DNA from: Cruorifilaria tuberocauda
Lineage: Eukaryota; Nematoda; Chromadorea; Rhabditida; Onchocercidae
DNA length: 64,000 bases
Direction: 5' to 3'
Assembly (NCBI GenBank): GCA_013365365.1
Contig: JABVXU010000282.1
Coordinates: 1-64,000 of the forward strand
Position 1 is the first letter of the stretch, and every line of letters starts with the position of its first letter. The notes below the pieces were generated by a model. That model saw nothing but the letters and a program-made list of their open reading frames with translations, was not told where the DNA came from and did not search any database. Of the stretch, positions 1 to 12,681 are shown in pieces. Both the position numbers and the translations under genes were made by a program.

Positions 1-140
1 ATTATTATAATTATTATTATAATTATTATTATTGTTATTATTAATTATTATTATATAATAATTATTATTACTGTTACTATTATTATTATTATCATTGTTA
101 TTATTGCTGTTGTCATTGTTGTTTTGTTATTATTATAATA
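1..140. repeat. Imperfect ATT/TTA trinucleotide microsatellite
   Basis: The first ~140 bases are almost entirely ATT/TTA trinucleotides with occasional ATC, GTT and CTG interruptions. The tract reaches the window edge, so its full length is not visible. It lies about 100 bases upstream of the CNRIP1-like start codon. Confidence 0.85.
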
Positions 141-247
141 GTAATATTAAAAGGAGTTATTCTCAATTTATAAATTTTTTCTTTTTTGAAAATTTCAAAT
201 TTATCAATTAATGCAATAAAATTATTTAGGCGTAATTTGTTACTTCA

Positions 248-3200
248 ATGCCGGAAGATACCGATAGTAAGATAAGGAGAACGGCTAATTTTCCGTCATC
301 ATCGACAACTGGTTTTGAATTGCAATTTATTATTAAGTATGTAAAGTTTAAAGTTAATTTAAAATCTTGTTTGTTTGCTTTATTTCACTTATTTGTCGTA
401 GTAGTTATCTGTTATTTTCTTTTTGTTTTGTAATTTAATTAATTAATTGCGAATTGGTAGTTTGAAAGTTTCTAATTTAAAATTTGTAATTTTCCCGGCT
501 TTCTAATTATTTTGTCATAATTCATACAGTAAAAGTCATTGAGTTATGCAAAGATTGCCGTGAAGAAGTTAATGAGTAAAATTGATTACTTATAATCATT
601 AATGAAAGAAACATTTAAGGTATATTTTATAAGTTATAATCGAAGAAAGTGATTGATTTTGTAAAACTTGTTACAAAATTTCACTGCATGATTTAATTAA
701 TTGTATCAGTTAGGAATGTATGTTACATTGATTATAATATTTCACGTTAATAACCTTACGCAACTTTACATATAATGATCCAATTCATTTAAAAACTTTA
801 TTTCATTTCCGATATCCGAGCAATGATGTTTATTGTATTCATTTTCTATTTCTGTAATTCTATTACGAATTAATCATTCAATCTATCTTACTTCTATAAG
901 CTTTCCATTTTATTTTTTAAATATAAAATTTTGAAATTTTGATGTTTCATTTTCTTCATACTCTTTTTGTTATAATCATTACATTTGATTAAGCATTGAT
1001 TTCCAAGTTTGAATCAAAGGAAAGCTTATAGCTTTATCATTTCCTAACTAAATAATTTACAACTGGTCAGCTGTTCAACAAGCTCCTATCTATTTTTGAG
1101 ATGAAACAATGGGGTAAGTCTGGAAGTCAGGAAATTTTAAAATTTGTGATTTCGGACTTTGCAATCAAACAAATCCCTCTCACATTGCTTCAATTTCTTT
1201 TCCAGCTAACGATTTCAAGTGCTATTTGTAAACAAAACATCATTTACATCTTTTAGTTAAGCTAAATTTTTGCAAATTTTATTTATTGAGAAACGAAAGT
1301 GAGAAAATGAAATTATCCTGTGAAAATTTCAAAACTTTTACAATCAAAAACATTATTTAATTTAATAATCATTTTCATAGCTTACATAGCTTATACATTA
1401 TACATTCGTCTCCTTCTTGGCATCCTGAAAATAGTTGGCTAACTCAATTGTCATGTTTAATTTTCATCCTCAATTAGCAATGTTACATTAATGATTCAGC
1501 TACATTTAGCATTTCGTAACAAGATGAATCATGAAAATTAATTATTCGAAGGGAAGAAAAACATTAGCAATTTGCTAATTCCAAAGAAAAAAAAGTTTAA
1601 TTATCATAAAGCTACATGAAACATCCATCTTTTAGCTTCATCCTTTTTTACCTTTGCAAGAAATTACAAATTTAATTTTACTAAATTAAAATTAAATTAT
1701 AATTGGAACAATAAGAAGTGAATTTGGAAATTTTGTTGAAAATGGAAAAGTTTGAAAAGCATGAGCAAAAATATTTTTGTTTCATTAGTTTGAACTAAAA
1801 AATTTCTGTTTTCCGTGAAAAAAGCAATTCAAGAAATATTTTTTTCGAGAATTTATATAATTTATTTCAAATTTTCAGAATATTGCAAAAATTTTCTGCT
1901 AGTTCTATCCTTCATAAATTTCTAAAATAGAAAATAGCCAACAGTGAAATCAGTTAGCTACAAAATTTAGCAATTTAAATTTTGATACGTGTGTAACTTT
2001 CAGGAAACACGATACCGGTGAGCCAATAACTTTCAAAGTGGATGGTGAAAGATTTCGGAAAACGGAAGAACATGATTGTAAATCAGATGCACTTCTTCGT
2101 CGAACATATAAATTTCGTTCCGGAGTTATTTATAAAATTACTGTTACAACTAAGCCAGCCACAGAATTTCAGTAATGCTTTCCACTTTTTATAATCTAAT
2201 TTTGCTTTCTTCCCTCGGGATAAATCTTCCGATCGGAACGATAAAAAGTGAATAACTGAATTTGGAAATTTTATTGTAAATGCAAAAGTTCGAAAAACAT
2301 AGGCAAAAATATTTTTGTTTTACTAAAATTTCGAATTCCTAATTTTAATTTATTATCTTTCTTATTTCTCCAATAATTTTAAAAATTTGATACTTCATTT
2401 TTTCTTCAATCACTTTAATAGGAAATTAGTTAAATTAATAGATTTCGGAGAGTAATTTAAAAGAAGAGTTAATAAAAGTTATAGTAATAAAATAGTTAAT
2501 TGCAATCTTAATCTTAATTAATTAGCTAATTTTTTAAGTAAAGAAGTATTTTATTAAATTAGTGATGATTGCTTAAGATTGAAAATAGAAAGAAATAATC
2601 ACTTTAAGATATGAAATGATAAATTCAAAAATTTTGTCATTTCTTCTACTTAATCAATTTATAATTTTTGCTTTAACTATTCTTCAGTTTAATTTTTAGC
2701 TTTCCCAAAGAACAGCAATCGTAGTTAATTTCATAAAATCAAACACTAGGCAGCTATCATGCTATTTTATCTATTTAGCAATAATTACTTATTTCAAATC
2801 GTAGTAATGAAGTAGTAATTGGTCGAAATTAATTTTAATGATATTAAACTTCAGTAATTCAGAATTTCATCAATTCCATTTTTGCATTTTCAGTGCTTTG
2901 CACATAGCAGGAAGTGCTTTAGAGTTACGATCGGAAAGTATTGGTGGCGGTGTTTACAGCACGGAATGGAATACCACCGGTAGTGACGTGACTGTTAACA
3001 GGAAACGGGAATATATCACTGTTTATCTACAGGTTATTGGCTATATTTAATGCTTGTTGGAAATTGCGAGGAAAAATAGCTCAGGAGAAAAGTTTTGAAT
3101 TCCATTATGACCTGAAATGATTGTTGTTAGAATCTTAAACTGCTATTGAAAGAGTACTAATTTTCATTTGCTTATACAAGGCTTATTGTTTTCCAAATAT

Positions 3201-3726
3201 TGGAATTAACAAACATATTATCAATGTATCATTTGCAATTTAAACGTTCATTTTCAATTCCTAAAACTCTAAAAGTCTTATATGTATAAATTTTATCTCA
3301 TGAAGCACCATATTTGATAATTCAATTACTTTTTCTTTTAAAATCAAAGTTCGTTATTGTGGCCTTAGTAATTTTAAGTTTTTTTTTCTGGAGAAGGAAG
3401 TTAATTTTTTTTTTTTGAAATTTTATAATATAAATTTGCAAAAAAATTTATTAAACTGATTAGTAAAAGATAGAAAAAAGATTTTAATCTTTTAAATTTT
3501 TGTGATAAATATTTTAGGAGAATTTGTGCGAAGTGATTAGTTTAAGAAATTGAATAGTGGTAATTTTTAGGGTCCAGGAAGGATATTACAACGAAAACTT
3601 CAAGCTAAATTCTATCAAAATGATAATAATCATGCTGATTACGGTGAGAAATTAGAAGCGTTAATTTGGAAGTGTGCCGTGGATAGCGCCGGAAATATCA
3701 TCGTGGTTGATGAAATTGTCAAATGA
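248..3726 (+). CDS. CB1 cannabinoid receptor-interacting protein 1-like (CNRIP1 family), 4 exons, 183 aa
   Basis: Exons 248-336, 2004-2171, 2894-3032 and 3571-3726 (stop TGA 3724-3726). All junctions are GT-AG and the phases close exactly (2, 2, 0), giving 183 residues against 164 in human CNRIP1. Similarity is seen in FELQFIIKKHDTGEPITFKV plus DGERF (human: [20 protein letters not shown]), in YKFRSGVIYKITVTTKP (YKVEVKIKP region), and in the C-terminal LQAKFYQNDNNHADYG (VWQVKFYNYHKRDHCQWG). The family is a small cytosolic beta-sandwich protein that in vertebrates binds the C-terminal tail of the CB1 receptor; a worm partner is unknown. Intron 1 is long (1.67 kb). A likely poly(A) signal AATAAA sits at 4003-4008. 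No signal peptide or membrane segment. Family call is fairly firm; function in this animal is inference. Confidence 0.85.
1703..1795 (+). repeat. Direct repeat copy A (CNRIP1-like intron 1)
   Basis: About 95 bases here (TTGGAACAATAAGAAGTG through CAAAAATATTTTTGTTTCA) reappear in diverged form at about 2233-2330 in intron 2 of the same gene. Shared blocks include AATTTGGAAATTTT and CAAAAATATTTTTGTTT. Origin unknown. Confidence 0.7.
2233..2330 (+). repeat. Direct repeat copy B (CNRIP1-like intron 2)
   Basis: Diverged partner of the copy at 1703-1795, same orientation, with a few small indels (for example an extra AATAACTG block). The exon between them (2004-2171) is not duplicated, so this is either local duplication or two insertions of one repeat family. 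Confidence 0.7.
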
Positions 3727-4658
3727 TGATCTCTTCAAATTTATTTATTTTTTTTTTAAATCAGAATTGATTCCTATCAAAACCAATTTAGGTAGGAATC
3801 GCAAAGGTAGAATGGAATTAAGTTGATTTCTGGAAAAGTTCAATTTGAATTTATAAAAGTTTAAAGAAATATAGAAGTTAAAGAAGTGTCAGGGAACGAT
3901 TAATGCTTGAAGTGCAATGACAATTTAATTTGCAATATAGTTAGGAATGCATTTTACTTTTCTTTCTCTTTCATTTCGTCATGCTTAACTTATTCGAAAT
4001 TTAATAAAGTTTTATTACTTTTTGCATTCCTAAATTATCATTTTATTCAATTCAATAAACTTACTGAAAGGTTTGTCGATATTTCAGAAATAAAAATCAA
4101 AAGTTATTGAAAGAACTAACTTAAATTAACATAATTATTAGCTAACCAAAAGAGAATTTTATTTTCAAACCATACTGCTAGTATACTCGAATATAATATA
4201 GTTGTTTAAACTTAAAATATACAAATTTACAAAAGATTAAACTGTTTGACAGATTACAGACAATACATTGAGGACTTTATCACGTCATTTGATAATTCTT
4301 TGAAAGATTACGCATATCTTTTTTGATAAAAAGAAACCGATCATTTATCTCTAATTAGTTTACTAATTAATTTAATTAGCAATTGGATAGATCTAAACGA
4401 AATAGTTTGATGGCTAAAAGCTTCCAAACATCTATTCAACTGTGATCAGTTTATAATTTATTGGAAATGAATTATACATCAGCCACAATGATAAATTTCA
4501 ATTTCAACTTCATCAATCATTATTTAACTGATAATTGCAACTAAAATGTTAATATCATTTATTATCAATGACAATGAGCATAATGCTGCTATTTATCAGA
4601 CGGTGATTTCGAATTATTCAAAATTTAATTCGATCATTTAACATTTGAAGAAAAAAGA

Positions 4659-6404
4659 TTATTTCATAAAATATTGCGCATGAAGTCGCGCACCCCAATA
4701 GCAATCATTATCATAAGGATATCCATTCAATAGCCGATATTTTGCACCTTGAAGAATTTTTCTATATAATTCATTAACAAACAAATCTTTGAATTTAAAT
4801 TTAAAAAAACGAAAATATTTTAACAATTAAAAAATTTCGGAAACAATAGAAAAAGGCGATAAAACAAAGGAAGATCTATTATGAAATTAGGTTTGATTCT
4901 TTCCAGAATTAAGTAATACTAATAATAAGTCTACTCTATTCTAACTTCTAAAACAAACTTAAACTGTAAACGAAATTCGATAATTCAGTAATGGAATACT
5001 GATATAATTTTTTCAGTAATGGAATGTGATGTAATTCTGATATAATTATATAATTTCATTTCAGTAGTAACTATATTTTCTATCATACTATGAAATATAC
5101 TTTCTTCAATTATTTTCAAAAATAAATTTTCATAAGCTAATATTTCAGTAGGATAAATTAAAATAACGGATGAAATTTGAGAAAGAAAAAAATAAGCTTC
5201 ATAAAAGTACAGATAAAATACTATTAATAATTTAAGTGAGAGGAAAAGTTTGAAGCTTTTGAAGGATTTACTTGGAAATGGTTTTTTACATCCGTAACAG
5301 AGGAAACATTTCTGATGCCAACAACATCCCATAGCTTCCAGATATGTTTCATTGATTGTATAACCACATTCTAAAATATTAATATGTATTTTTATAATTT
5401 ACAATAAAATACAAATCAATTTAAAATTTAATTTAGCTTAATTGATATTAAATTTTATTTTTGTAAGCTTATTTCAGAGAAGAAAAGGAATGATATGGTT
5501 TAATAATCGAAATGATAAAATCTCCATTGCTAGAAGATATTTCAAAATCATTGTACAGATGCAATTGTAATCATTATAGTTAATAAATGAGTAAATAAAC
5601 TTGAAAATGCTGAATTTTAATTTCCCAATTTTTAATTTTGTTTAATGAAAAAGAGCTGTTTGATGTGATTTCTAACATGAATGATTATGAAATCAATATT
5701 GTAAGATAGAAATGTGAATGGAAATATTTCCAAAGAATCTCATCAATTCTACGATTTCCTAACGAAACTACAGTATATTATAAAATAGCAATTAGTCTAA
5801 TCCTAATAAGTAATTAAACAATACTAAAATAGATTTGGTAGAAATGAAAACGAAAGAAAAAACAAACTATGGCAAGGTGTTGGTCGTACTAGTGTACACG
5901 TAACGCATATAGCATTACCATTATCTATATAATATTCACGTGTTATGTTTGTCTTACAACGTGAACAATGAAAATGATCACGATGCCATAAATGATTATT
6001 AGCGATGAAACCATCGTTATTATTAACAAATTCTATAATATAAATTTAGATTACAAAAAATCAAACTATTGGAGAATTAAGAATCTGTCTTGAAATCTAT
6101 ATAAATCTGTAGTTCCGTAAATGTGTACAAACCCGTTAAACGCGTTAAAAAAGTCTGTATAAAAGAATCTATATAAAATACGAATTTATTCAGCTGATAA
6201 ACTATGAATAGACACCTTTTCTGAGCAGTTTTCCTGAATTTATAATAAACACAGCCAACAAATTACGGTAACATTTAAACGAAGGCAATCCTTTAATTAA
6301 ATATCCTAATCCTGAAAGGTCATGCACTCCACGTTCTGATCCTTGTTACCCAGTTTAATCATATAGAGGAGCATACCAGAACATTTGCTGCACCTTGCCT
6401 CCAT
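4659..6404 (-). CDS. Small LIM-only protein with two LIM domains, 4 exons, 126 aa
   Basis: Exons on the minus strand: 6404-6377, 6032-5868, 5370-5272, 4747-4659 (stop TAA). Phases match throughout. LIM1 begins CSKC; then come WH-x2-H, CSRC and a closing CVTC, a canonical C2-x17-HxxH-x2-C-x2-C-x16-CxxC set. LIM2 begins CHKC and continues GYTINETYLEAMGCCWHQKC, then FLCYGC. The protein is little more than the two tandem zinc fingers, so it should act as a protein-interaction adaptor. LIM2 resembles paxillin/PDZ-LIM domains (LEALGYTWHDTCF type), but I cannot name the orthologue. The last exon uses acceptor TTCTTCAAG, the only one that keeps phase, and is the least certain. The final LIM2 zinc ligand is not obvious (CYWG where CxxC/H/D is expected). 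An acceptor ~23 bases upstream of the ATG (about 6427) suggests trans-splicing. Confidence 0.8.
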
Positions 6405-6931
6405 AAAGCCTCTATTCCAACTGTTTGCTAAGGTAAAAAGTAGGAAAATATATACCAACCTTTTGAAGGATTTTGCATCTCATTCCAAAATGAAATATGC
6501 AAATCCACAAGCATCCTATTTATTACTTAAATATTACCAATTCTTTCAATGATAACTTTTGCATCCGAAAAGGAGGCTGCTGATTTTTGAGAAAGACTGT
6601 CTTCCACCACTTTTGATCAAATGATAAGGGTTAAGCAATAGAGTATGTTAAGACGAATTTCAAAAACAATATTGTATGTTTATTTGACCGAAAAATTTCC
6701 AATAAACAGTTTAAAAATTTTTGAAAAAACAAATAAAGAATGAATAACGAGACAGTTGCATAAAGAACGAGAATATTGCATAACTTTCACAATTTTTCCT
6801 GAAAAATTATTATGATTAACAGCACACCCTCTTGGATAGATGGCATTCAAATGATATGTGCGAACAAATAAAGAGGTGAAAAACACATAAACATTAGTTA
6901 TAAGGCCATTTCCAAGTAGTGTACACCGCGC

Positions 6932-9900
6932 TTAAAGTCCCCGAAGAACGTTCATGCATTTACCGCGTACTGCCCATAAGAATTGTTTCCAATCAGCTTT
7001 GCTCCATTCTTCATAACTGAAATATTGAAAATTAATATACTGTGAAGATAAGAGATGATATTAGAACTCTGCTTCATACATTTTTTTTCCAATTTTTTTT
7101 TCAAAAAAGCTGTTTCAAAGAGTTAAAACACAAAAGCAATGGAAAATTCTAATTTCCATTAGTCAATTCCTAAATCAATATATATTTTATACCTCAGATC
7201 ACTGCCATTGAAACGCTCACGTACAGCAACTTTGTTTCCGAGATCCGCAAATACAACCAAACGACCCCGCATGTCCTGTGCATTCGATTCAAAGCAAAAT
7301 TCCCCGGTTCTAAAAGTTCGATACTATTAAAATTCCACTCTTTTTTATGTCCCTTAGTTTTATTAATGATCCATAATTAAAATAATGGAATATATCAAAA
7401 CAACAGTTCAAATTCTCTTTCAGTGTTTTGCAACAATGATAAAAGTATTATATCAGGATTTCAAGATAAATCTCGAAATTATTGATGACATTGTGAACAT
7501 TAAATGAATACCATGTGATAAATCAAACTTGGGTCTCAATACGATGTCAAAAAATTGCTCCGTCAAAGATTCTCATGAAAACCCTTATTTCCGGAAGTAG
7601 ATGAACTACCACCAATAAGTGGACGTGAATATCGAATAAACTACCTTACGAATCTATCAAGTGAAGAAAAAAATTACCTCCTAGAATTGTAGGTAAAGGC
7701 CAAATCCATGTCGTTGGCGACATGCAACAATTCAGACAAATTGCTCCCGTCGCTTAGCACATACGATGGTTCATTACCGTCACCCGCATCCTCACCCTAA
7801 GATGAAATATACTTATCAGATAAATTATTGGGGTCTATTGTAATGTCCTGCGCATAATTCCCCATTAAAAAGAAAATAAACATCAGGGATAAATCAATAT
7901 ACTACCCAGGGTGAAACATTCGTTTTATTTTGGATATATTATCCAAATCATATTCGAAGCTTTCTTCAAATTGATCATGAAAGTATTTTTTTTCACCATT
8001 GTTAATATCTACTTGAGAGCATTGTAAAATAGCTTGGATTCCTGTATCCCGATCACATCTTTAAAGTTTGACGATGGCGAAAATTTTAGAAAAGAAGTTT
8101 TATAACTAACATCATCGCACTCCACCTTAGAAGGCAAAATCTTCGCATTTTTTGCCGGTATTAGACTGTCGTCGACTAATCCTTTCTAAAAGGATTGAGT
8201 AAAAAAGCTCTACGAGGCAAAAGATAAAATCTTGAAATACCACGGATTTTGAAAGAATCGGCATTAGAGGAAACTTCAACTTTGGCATTACTCTTGTTAC
8301 ACTAGTACATATAATAAAACTCATTCACACATGATCAGGAATTCTCTTAATATATCAAGATAAAGGGTTGTACTTATCAGAAGACAGAAAACATTGAAAA
8401 AGTAACCGTGTCGAAAACATTATCTGGTGTACAAGCGATATTCCCAATGTTAGTAGTAGGTTGCAGATGTGGCACTGGCCGTGTGTAAATAGTTGTTGAC
8501 CCAGCTATTCCAGAAAGAGTGCCATTCAATTTCGCATTTTTTGTGGCATTCTGTATGAACTGATCTAATAATGCTTGCTGCGACGAACTTGGCTTTGTAT
8601 CCACAACAACACGAGCACCTGCCTCTAAAAATGAAATTATTGTACTCATTTGACCCGTGCTAAACAAATGATGACCAAGATTTTATACAGGACCCAGAAA
8701 CCTCGACGGTTTTGATAAAGACCTCAAATTAACTTTTTTCAAACTAAGTGAACAAAATATTGAAAAAAATTCCTAAATAATATTACTCACAGCGCAATAC
8801 GTAATGTTATTTAAAAAATTGCACCATTATTCCAAAACAATAGCAACACAAACTTAACCACGAAATAAACTGAATTCCATCTCGCAAAATACAAAATTTA
8901 CTGTTAAAAAAATCAAAAAACCACGCTTTCTGAATTTTTTTAAAACTAAAAAGAAAGCCCGTGAAAAGATATACACCTTAAATATATACCGTTCATTTCG
9001 ACAAAATACCGATCCACTACTTCCAGTCACGCCACCTGCCTAAAGTCCCAGATATAAAATGATAATTAATTATCCTTACTACTATTTACCCTAATCGAAG
9101 AGTTCAACAACATCATCAGTCAAAGATACCTCTAACTAATAAAATTTCCAAATGTTACCGGATTAAAATTACTCATCAAACACAATGAAAATGGTTAAAC
9201 AGCTAGTGGAAACATCAGCTTTTTTTTTCAATTATTCATGCACAATTATTTTTAAATACAAATATAGCACGATAGCAAAGAACTTTTGAAGAGACCAAAT
9301 AGATCTAGCCATATAACGAATAAAAGAAATTTTAAAGAAAATTACTCAAACATCTGAATTTGCGAGATGAATGATCATGAAAGCCACTTTCGTAAAGACC
9401 AATTCGACTTCGATCACGAATTTCCGCATACATTCGATACCCACATCCGAAGTGTTTAAATTTATTACACCGATAGAAAATTTTCGATCCTGTACTCATT
9501 TTCCTTACTTTCCATCTAGAGACGCGACCCCTTAGCCGTTCTCGGAACATTTCCTTTTCATTATCAAAACATCCCACTTTAAACCACTCCCGTTTCAACA
9601 CTACATCTCCCCGACGAACATTTCCCTCATCGTTAATCCACAATGAATTGCGAATTTCGGAGCAGCGCTGTTGGTCATTTTCGATGTTTCGAGAACTAGC
9701 CAAATAAGCTCTTCCGAAACTTTCAGTTCCAGGTATCACAGTCATGATATCATCATTATTAAATCCACACTGGACACTGATGAGTCCATTATTGCCAGCA
9801 CCAATTTTACGATGTGAAGAAACCCCCTGTTCAGGTATACAATCCCCGATATCGATATCTTCTTGCTGATGTCGAAAATAACTTTCATTCAATCCCAACA

Positions 9901-10024
9901 GAATACTGCTTTCATTTTCAGCCCATTTGTTTTCATCAATTTCCTTTCCAATTCCCCCTTGCTGTACAGTCCAATTTTTATTACCAATTTCAGAATCAGA
10001 GAATATACAATCATTATCATCCAT
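6932..10024 (-). CDS. FLYWCH/WRKY-GCM1-like zinc-finger protein, 7 exons, 457 aa
   Basis: Exons: 10024-9346, 9035-8990, 8659-8407, 8185-8111, 7796-7678, 7309-7193, 7016-6932 (stop TAA 6934-6932). All junctions are GT-AG with consistent phase. Residues ~147-218 carry a finger: W148 and W171, then YRC186-x7-C194 and, 21 residues on, H216-x-H218. This C2HxH order is that of FLYWCH and related WRKY-GCM1/Mutator-transposase DNA-binding domains; spacing is a little atypical, so the subfamily is uncertain. Residues before ~140 are acidic and low in structure; the rest (EAGARVVVDTKPSSSQQ, a terminal YEEWSKADWKQFLWAVRGKC) matches no domain I recognise. A strong acceptor (ACTTTTGCAG, 10082-10081) lies 57 bases upstream of the ATG with no coding reason, fitting a trans-splice site. 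Probable nuclear DNA-binding protein. Confidence 0.75.
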
Positions 10025-10259
10025 AATCACATATGATGATAATATATGCGTAGAAAGGAAATTCCAAAAAAAGAAACCTCTGCAAAAGTTCAACAAATAA
10101 GAATCCCAATTGAATCCAGGAAAACTACTAGGATAACCATGGTTCCATACCTCTGCTCACATCATTAGAAATGAAAACGGTGAACTGTAAGAGGAAAACA
10201 AGAAAAGACAAAATTTCAAATGTTTAAACAAAAAAATTTGACAAAAGGACGAAATTGTT

Positions 10260-10665
10260 ACAGTGCCAGGTAAGAGGGGAGGGAGAAAATAAGGGAAGAG
10301 ATGGGAAAGAGGGAGAGGGAATAAGTTGGAAAGCAAAAGAGGAAAAACAGTGTTTCATATGTCTATATGAGGGAGTCTCGTTTACCATCTACTGTCTTCT
10401 CCATCTTTTCTGTCTTTCCCCTCTACAATAAAACAACCTCACCCTCAGCCTCTACCATACCTCTTCCTCCCTTCTACCCTTTCATTCACCCCTCTCCGCT
10501 TTTCACCTACCAAATATACTTCCATCACATACTTCCCTCTTCCCACGTCATCTATTATCCTCGAACCGGTACACTGTCCTATCTCCTCCGCTCCCATCCG
10601 CCATCACTATCACTTCTAACAAAGAATTTCCTACTCATACTTCATCCTTACTTTATCAATAGTGG
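10260..10665. repeat. Purine-rich then pyrimidine-rich strand-asymmetric tract
   Basis: 10262-10350 is nearly all A/G (AGAGGGGAGGGAGAAAATAA and similar) and 10375-10660 is dominated by C/T on the same strand. A 113-codon plus-strand ORF here is rich in S, P, L and F and reflects composition rather than a gene. It lies between the BED and FLYWCH genes. Confidence 0.6.
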
Positions 10666-11629
10666 TACCAAAAATAGCGAAATAGAAGTGATGAAAACTT
10701 CAGAGTAGAAAGGTATACCAAACCAACTTTGAAATACTAACTTCATCAGAGCAAATTTTTTTCTTTTGCTCAGTAAAGTTCAACCTTCTCATTGTTTGTT
10801 TAAACAAGAACTAAAGTCAATAAACGATTGCTGATTACTCAAAAATCACTTCCACTAGAAAACTGTCAAGTATGTAGAACTAATTCTCTTCATTAAAATC
10901 AAAATCTCTTAACAGCACAAATATAATGTCAATAGTGATCTACAACTCTGATGAAGAATTGAGTACCCTCACCATTTCAGTTATGCAGTGAATCTAAACA
11001 AAATACACCCAGCCAGTATGTGTGCAAGAAACATATGATTAGCTACACTAATAACATTTTAAAAGGATTTACCGACTCCACTGCCAAATGAAAAAAGTCA
11101 ACAGATGGCTTTCAAAGCAGAACGAAATGAATTCATAGAATCATTAACAGAATATATTAAGAATAACTACTTGTACGGTATAAGGATTTCTCAATTTTGA
11201 TAACTCTCGCTAGGCTAACAGCTTACAGAAATTAAAAAATAATAGGATATTTCAAAAATTTCTCACATGCCAAGCGAGACACAACCAACAACTGCATAAA
11301 ACAAAATTTTGTGATAAAACAATATTTGTTACTCAATTAGATTTTAATTTTATTAGGAGAGTTTATATTAACAATTTCGAACGCTGAAATCAACTTCATA
11401 GGAGTTAATAAACTGCTGCTATTTCTTGAAGATGCTGTTAGTTAAAGCCGATGTATTAAAAGCAGTTATGGGAAAGATAACTGACAAAAGTAACGAGGAA
11501 AACCTATTCATATCATCGAAATCCAAAATAATGGATGATAAACTGAAAAATTCTTTATTGAATTTACCTTCTCATATTTGATTACCGTATCAAATATGGC
11601 GCATGATTCTAATTTGAAATGGAACTTAC

Positions 11630-12681
11630 CCGGATAACACTGCTGATCTCTATCCGCTTCTGGTCTCATTTCAGTATCCACAGGGATCATGAAAGCAGCC
11701 GTTTCACCCTGAGAAGGAATAAGTGAAACAGCATTCTAAAGTGAACATTAAGAATTAAAACAAACTGAAACTCGCAAAAGTTAAATTAATTTAAAAATCA
11801 CAAGAGATAAGTGCTACGTTGAAAATCAACACTTAATTATGTTCTATCCTTTAATTTTCAGTACCAGTGTTAATTCATAAGTTAAGGCTTATATATAATT
11901 AAAAAAAAGATTAACAAATCTTGTTTTAAAATTTTTATTGAGAAGTCGCTTTTTTAGAACAGTACATACATTTCTATTATTAACAACAAGACGACTACGA
12001 CCCTGCGGCTGATTGATACCGATTCGTTCTTCCACGATGTTCCAAATGCCACCAAGACCTGTGTCGTGTTTACGTTTTAAATGAAATTTCAGTGTTGTTG
12101 GACTGCGATCATTTGTTATCCATTCGCAATAACGGCATCGTACACCACTCAATCCCTTCGTTTTCAGATCCACGAAAAAGTTCCAAACCTTAATATACGG
12201 CCAATAATGATTTTTCAAATCTGCGCATTTCCACAATGGCAACAGCTATTGTCGACATATTGCCAAAAGCTTTAAATAAGCATCAGAGTTGTGGAATGCC
12301 AATTACGGATCGAAACCATCATCATTTTCCCGACAACCTGCAGATATTACACTGCTATGACTCGTATTCCTGGTCTCCTTAATCCATGATTGGCATTTGT
12401 CCTGAATGGCCAAGCAATTCTGACACGCCTTAGATGGAGTGCAAAAAAGTATGTTAAGAACATGAAATCTAAAAATATCCAAAACATCTTAAATAAAACT
12501 CGAGCAAAATGTTCAGTTCCGGAAATTATTTTCTTTTGAAGTAACAAACCGGATTTGTCTTCTTTCTACCAGCATTTTTTGCATTGTATTGCGATGGTAC
12601 TATCGGTGGAGCAAGAACAATTGAGCGACACCCAGTTGATTTAACGCTACCACTAGCAGATCTCACGGAGGATACAGACAT
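11630..12681 (-). CDS. BED-type zinc-finger protein (3' end unresolved)
   Basis: Exons: 12681-12550 (starts MSVSSVRSASGSVKS), 12428-12338, 12220-11970, 11708-11630. Phases agree for these four. Exon 3 holds a BED finger: VWNFFVDLKTKGLSGVRCRY, C-x2-C, then HLKRKH, i.e. an aromatic start with C2HxxxxH ligands, typical of chromatin or DNA-binding proteins related to hAT transposases. The last exon shown ends CYPG at a consensus GTAAGT donor (phase 1), so at least one more exon is expected downstream; two phase-compatible terminal pieces exist (from about 10993, ending LHN, and near 11216, ending SSYS), and I cannot choose. Splicing straight into the FLYWCH gene is out of phase, so they are treated as separate genes. 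The exon 2 donor could also be slightly further on (GTAATT). Confidence 0.65.

Noticed and set aside
9814..10026. 70-codon plus-strand ORF
   Set aside because: Shadow of the first exon of the FLYWCH-like gene on the minus strand.
10367..10708. 113-codon plus-strand ORF
   Set aside because: S/P/L/F-rich translation of a C/T-biased tract; no gene-like features.
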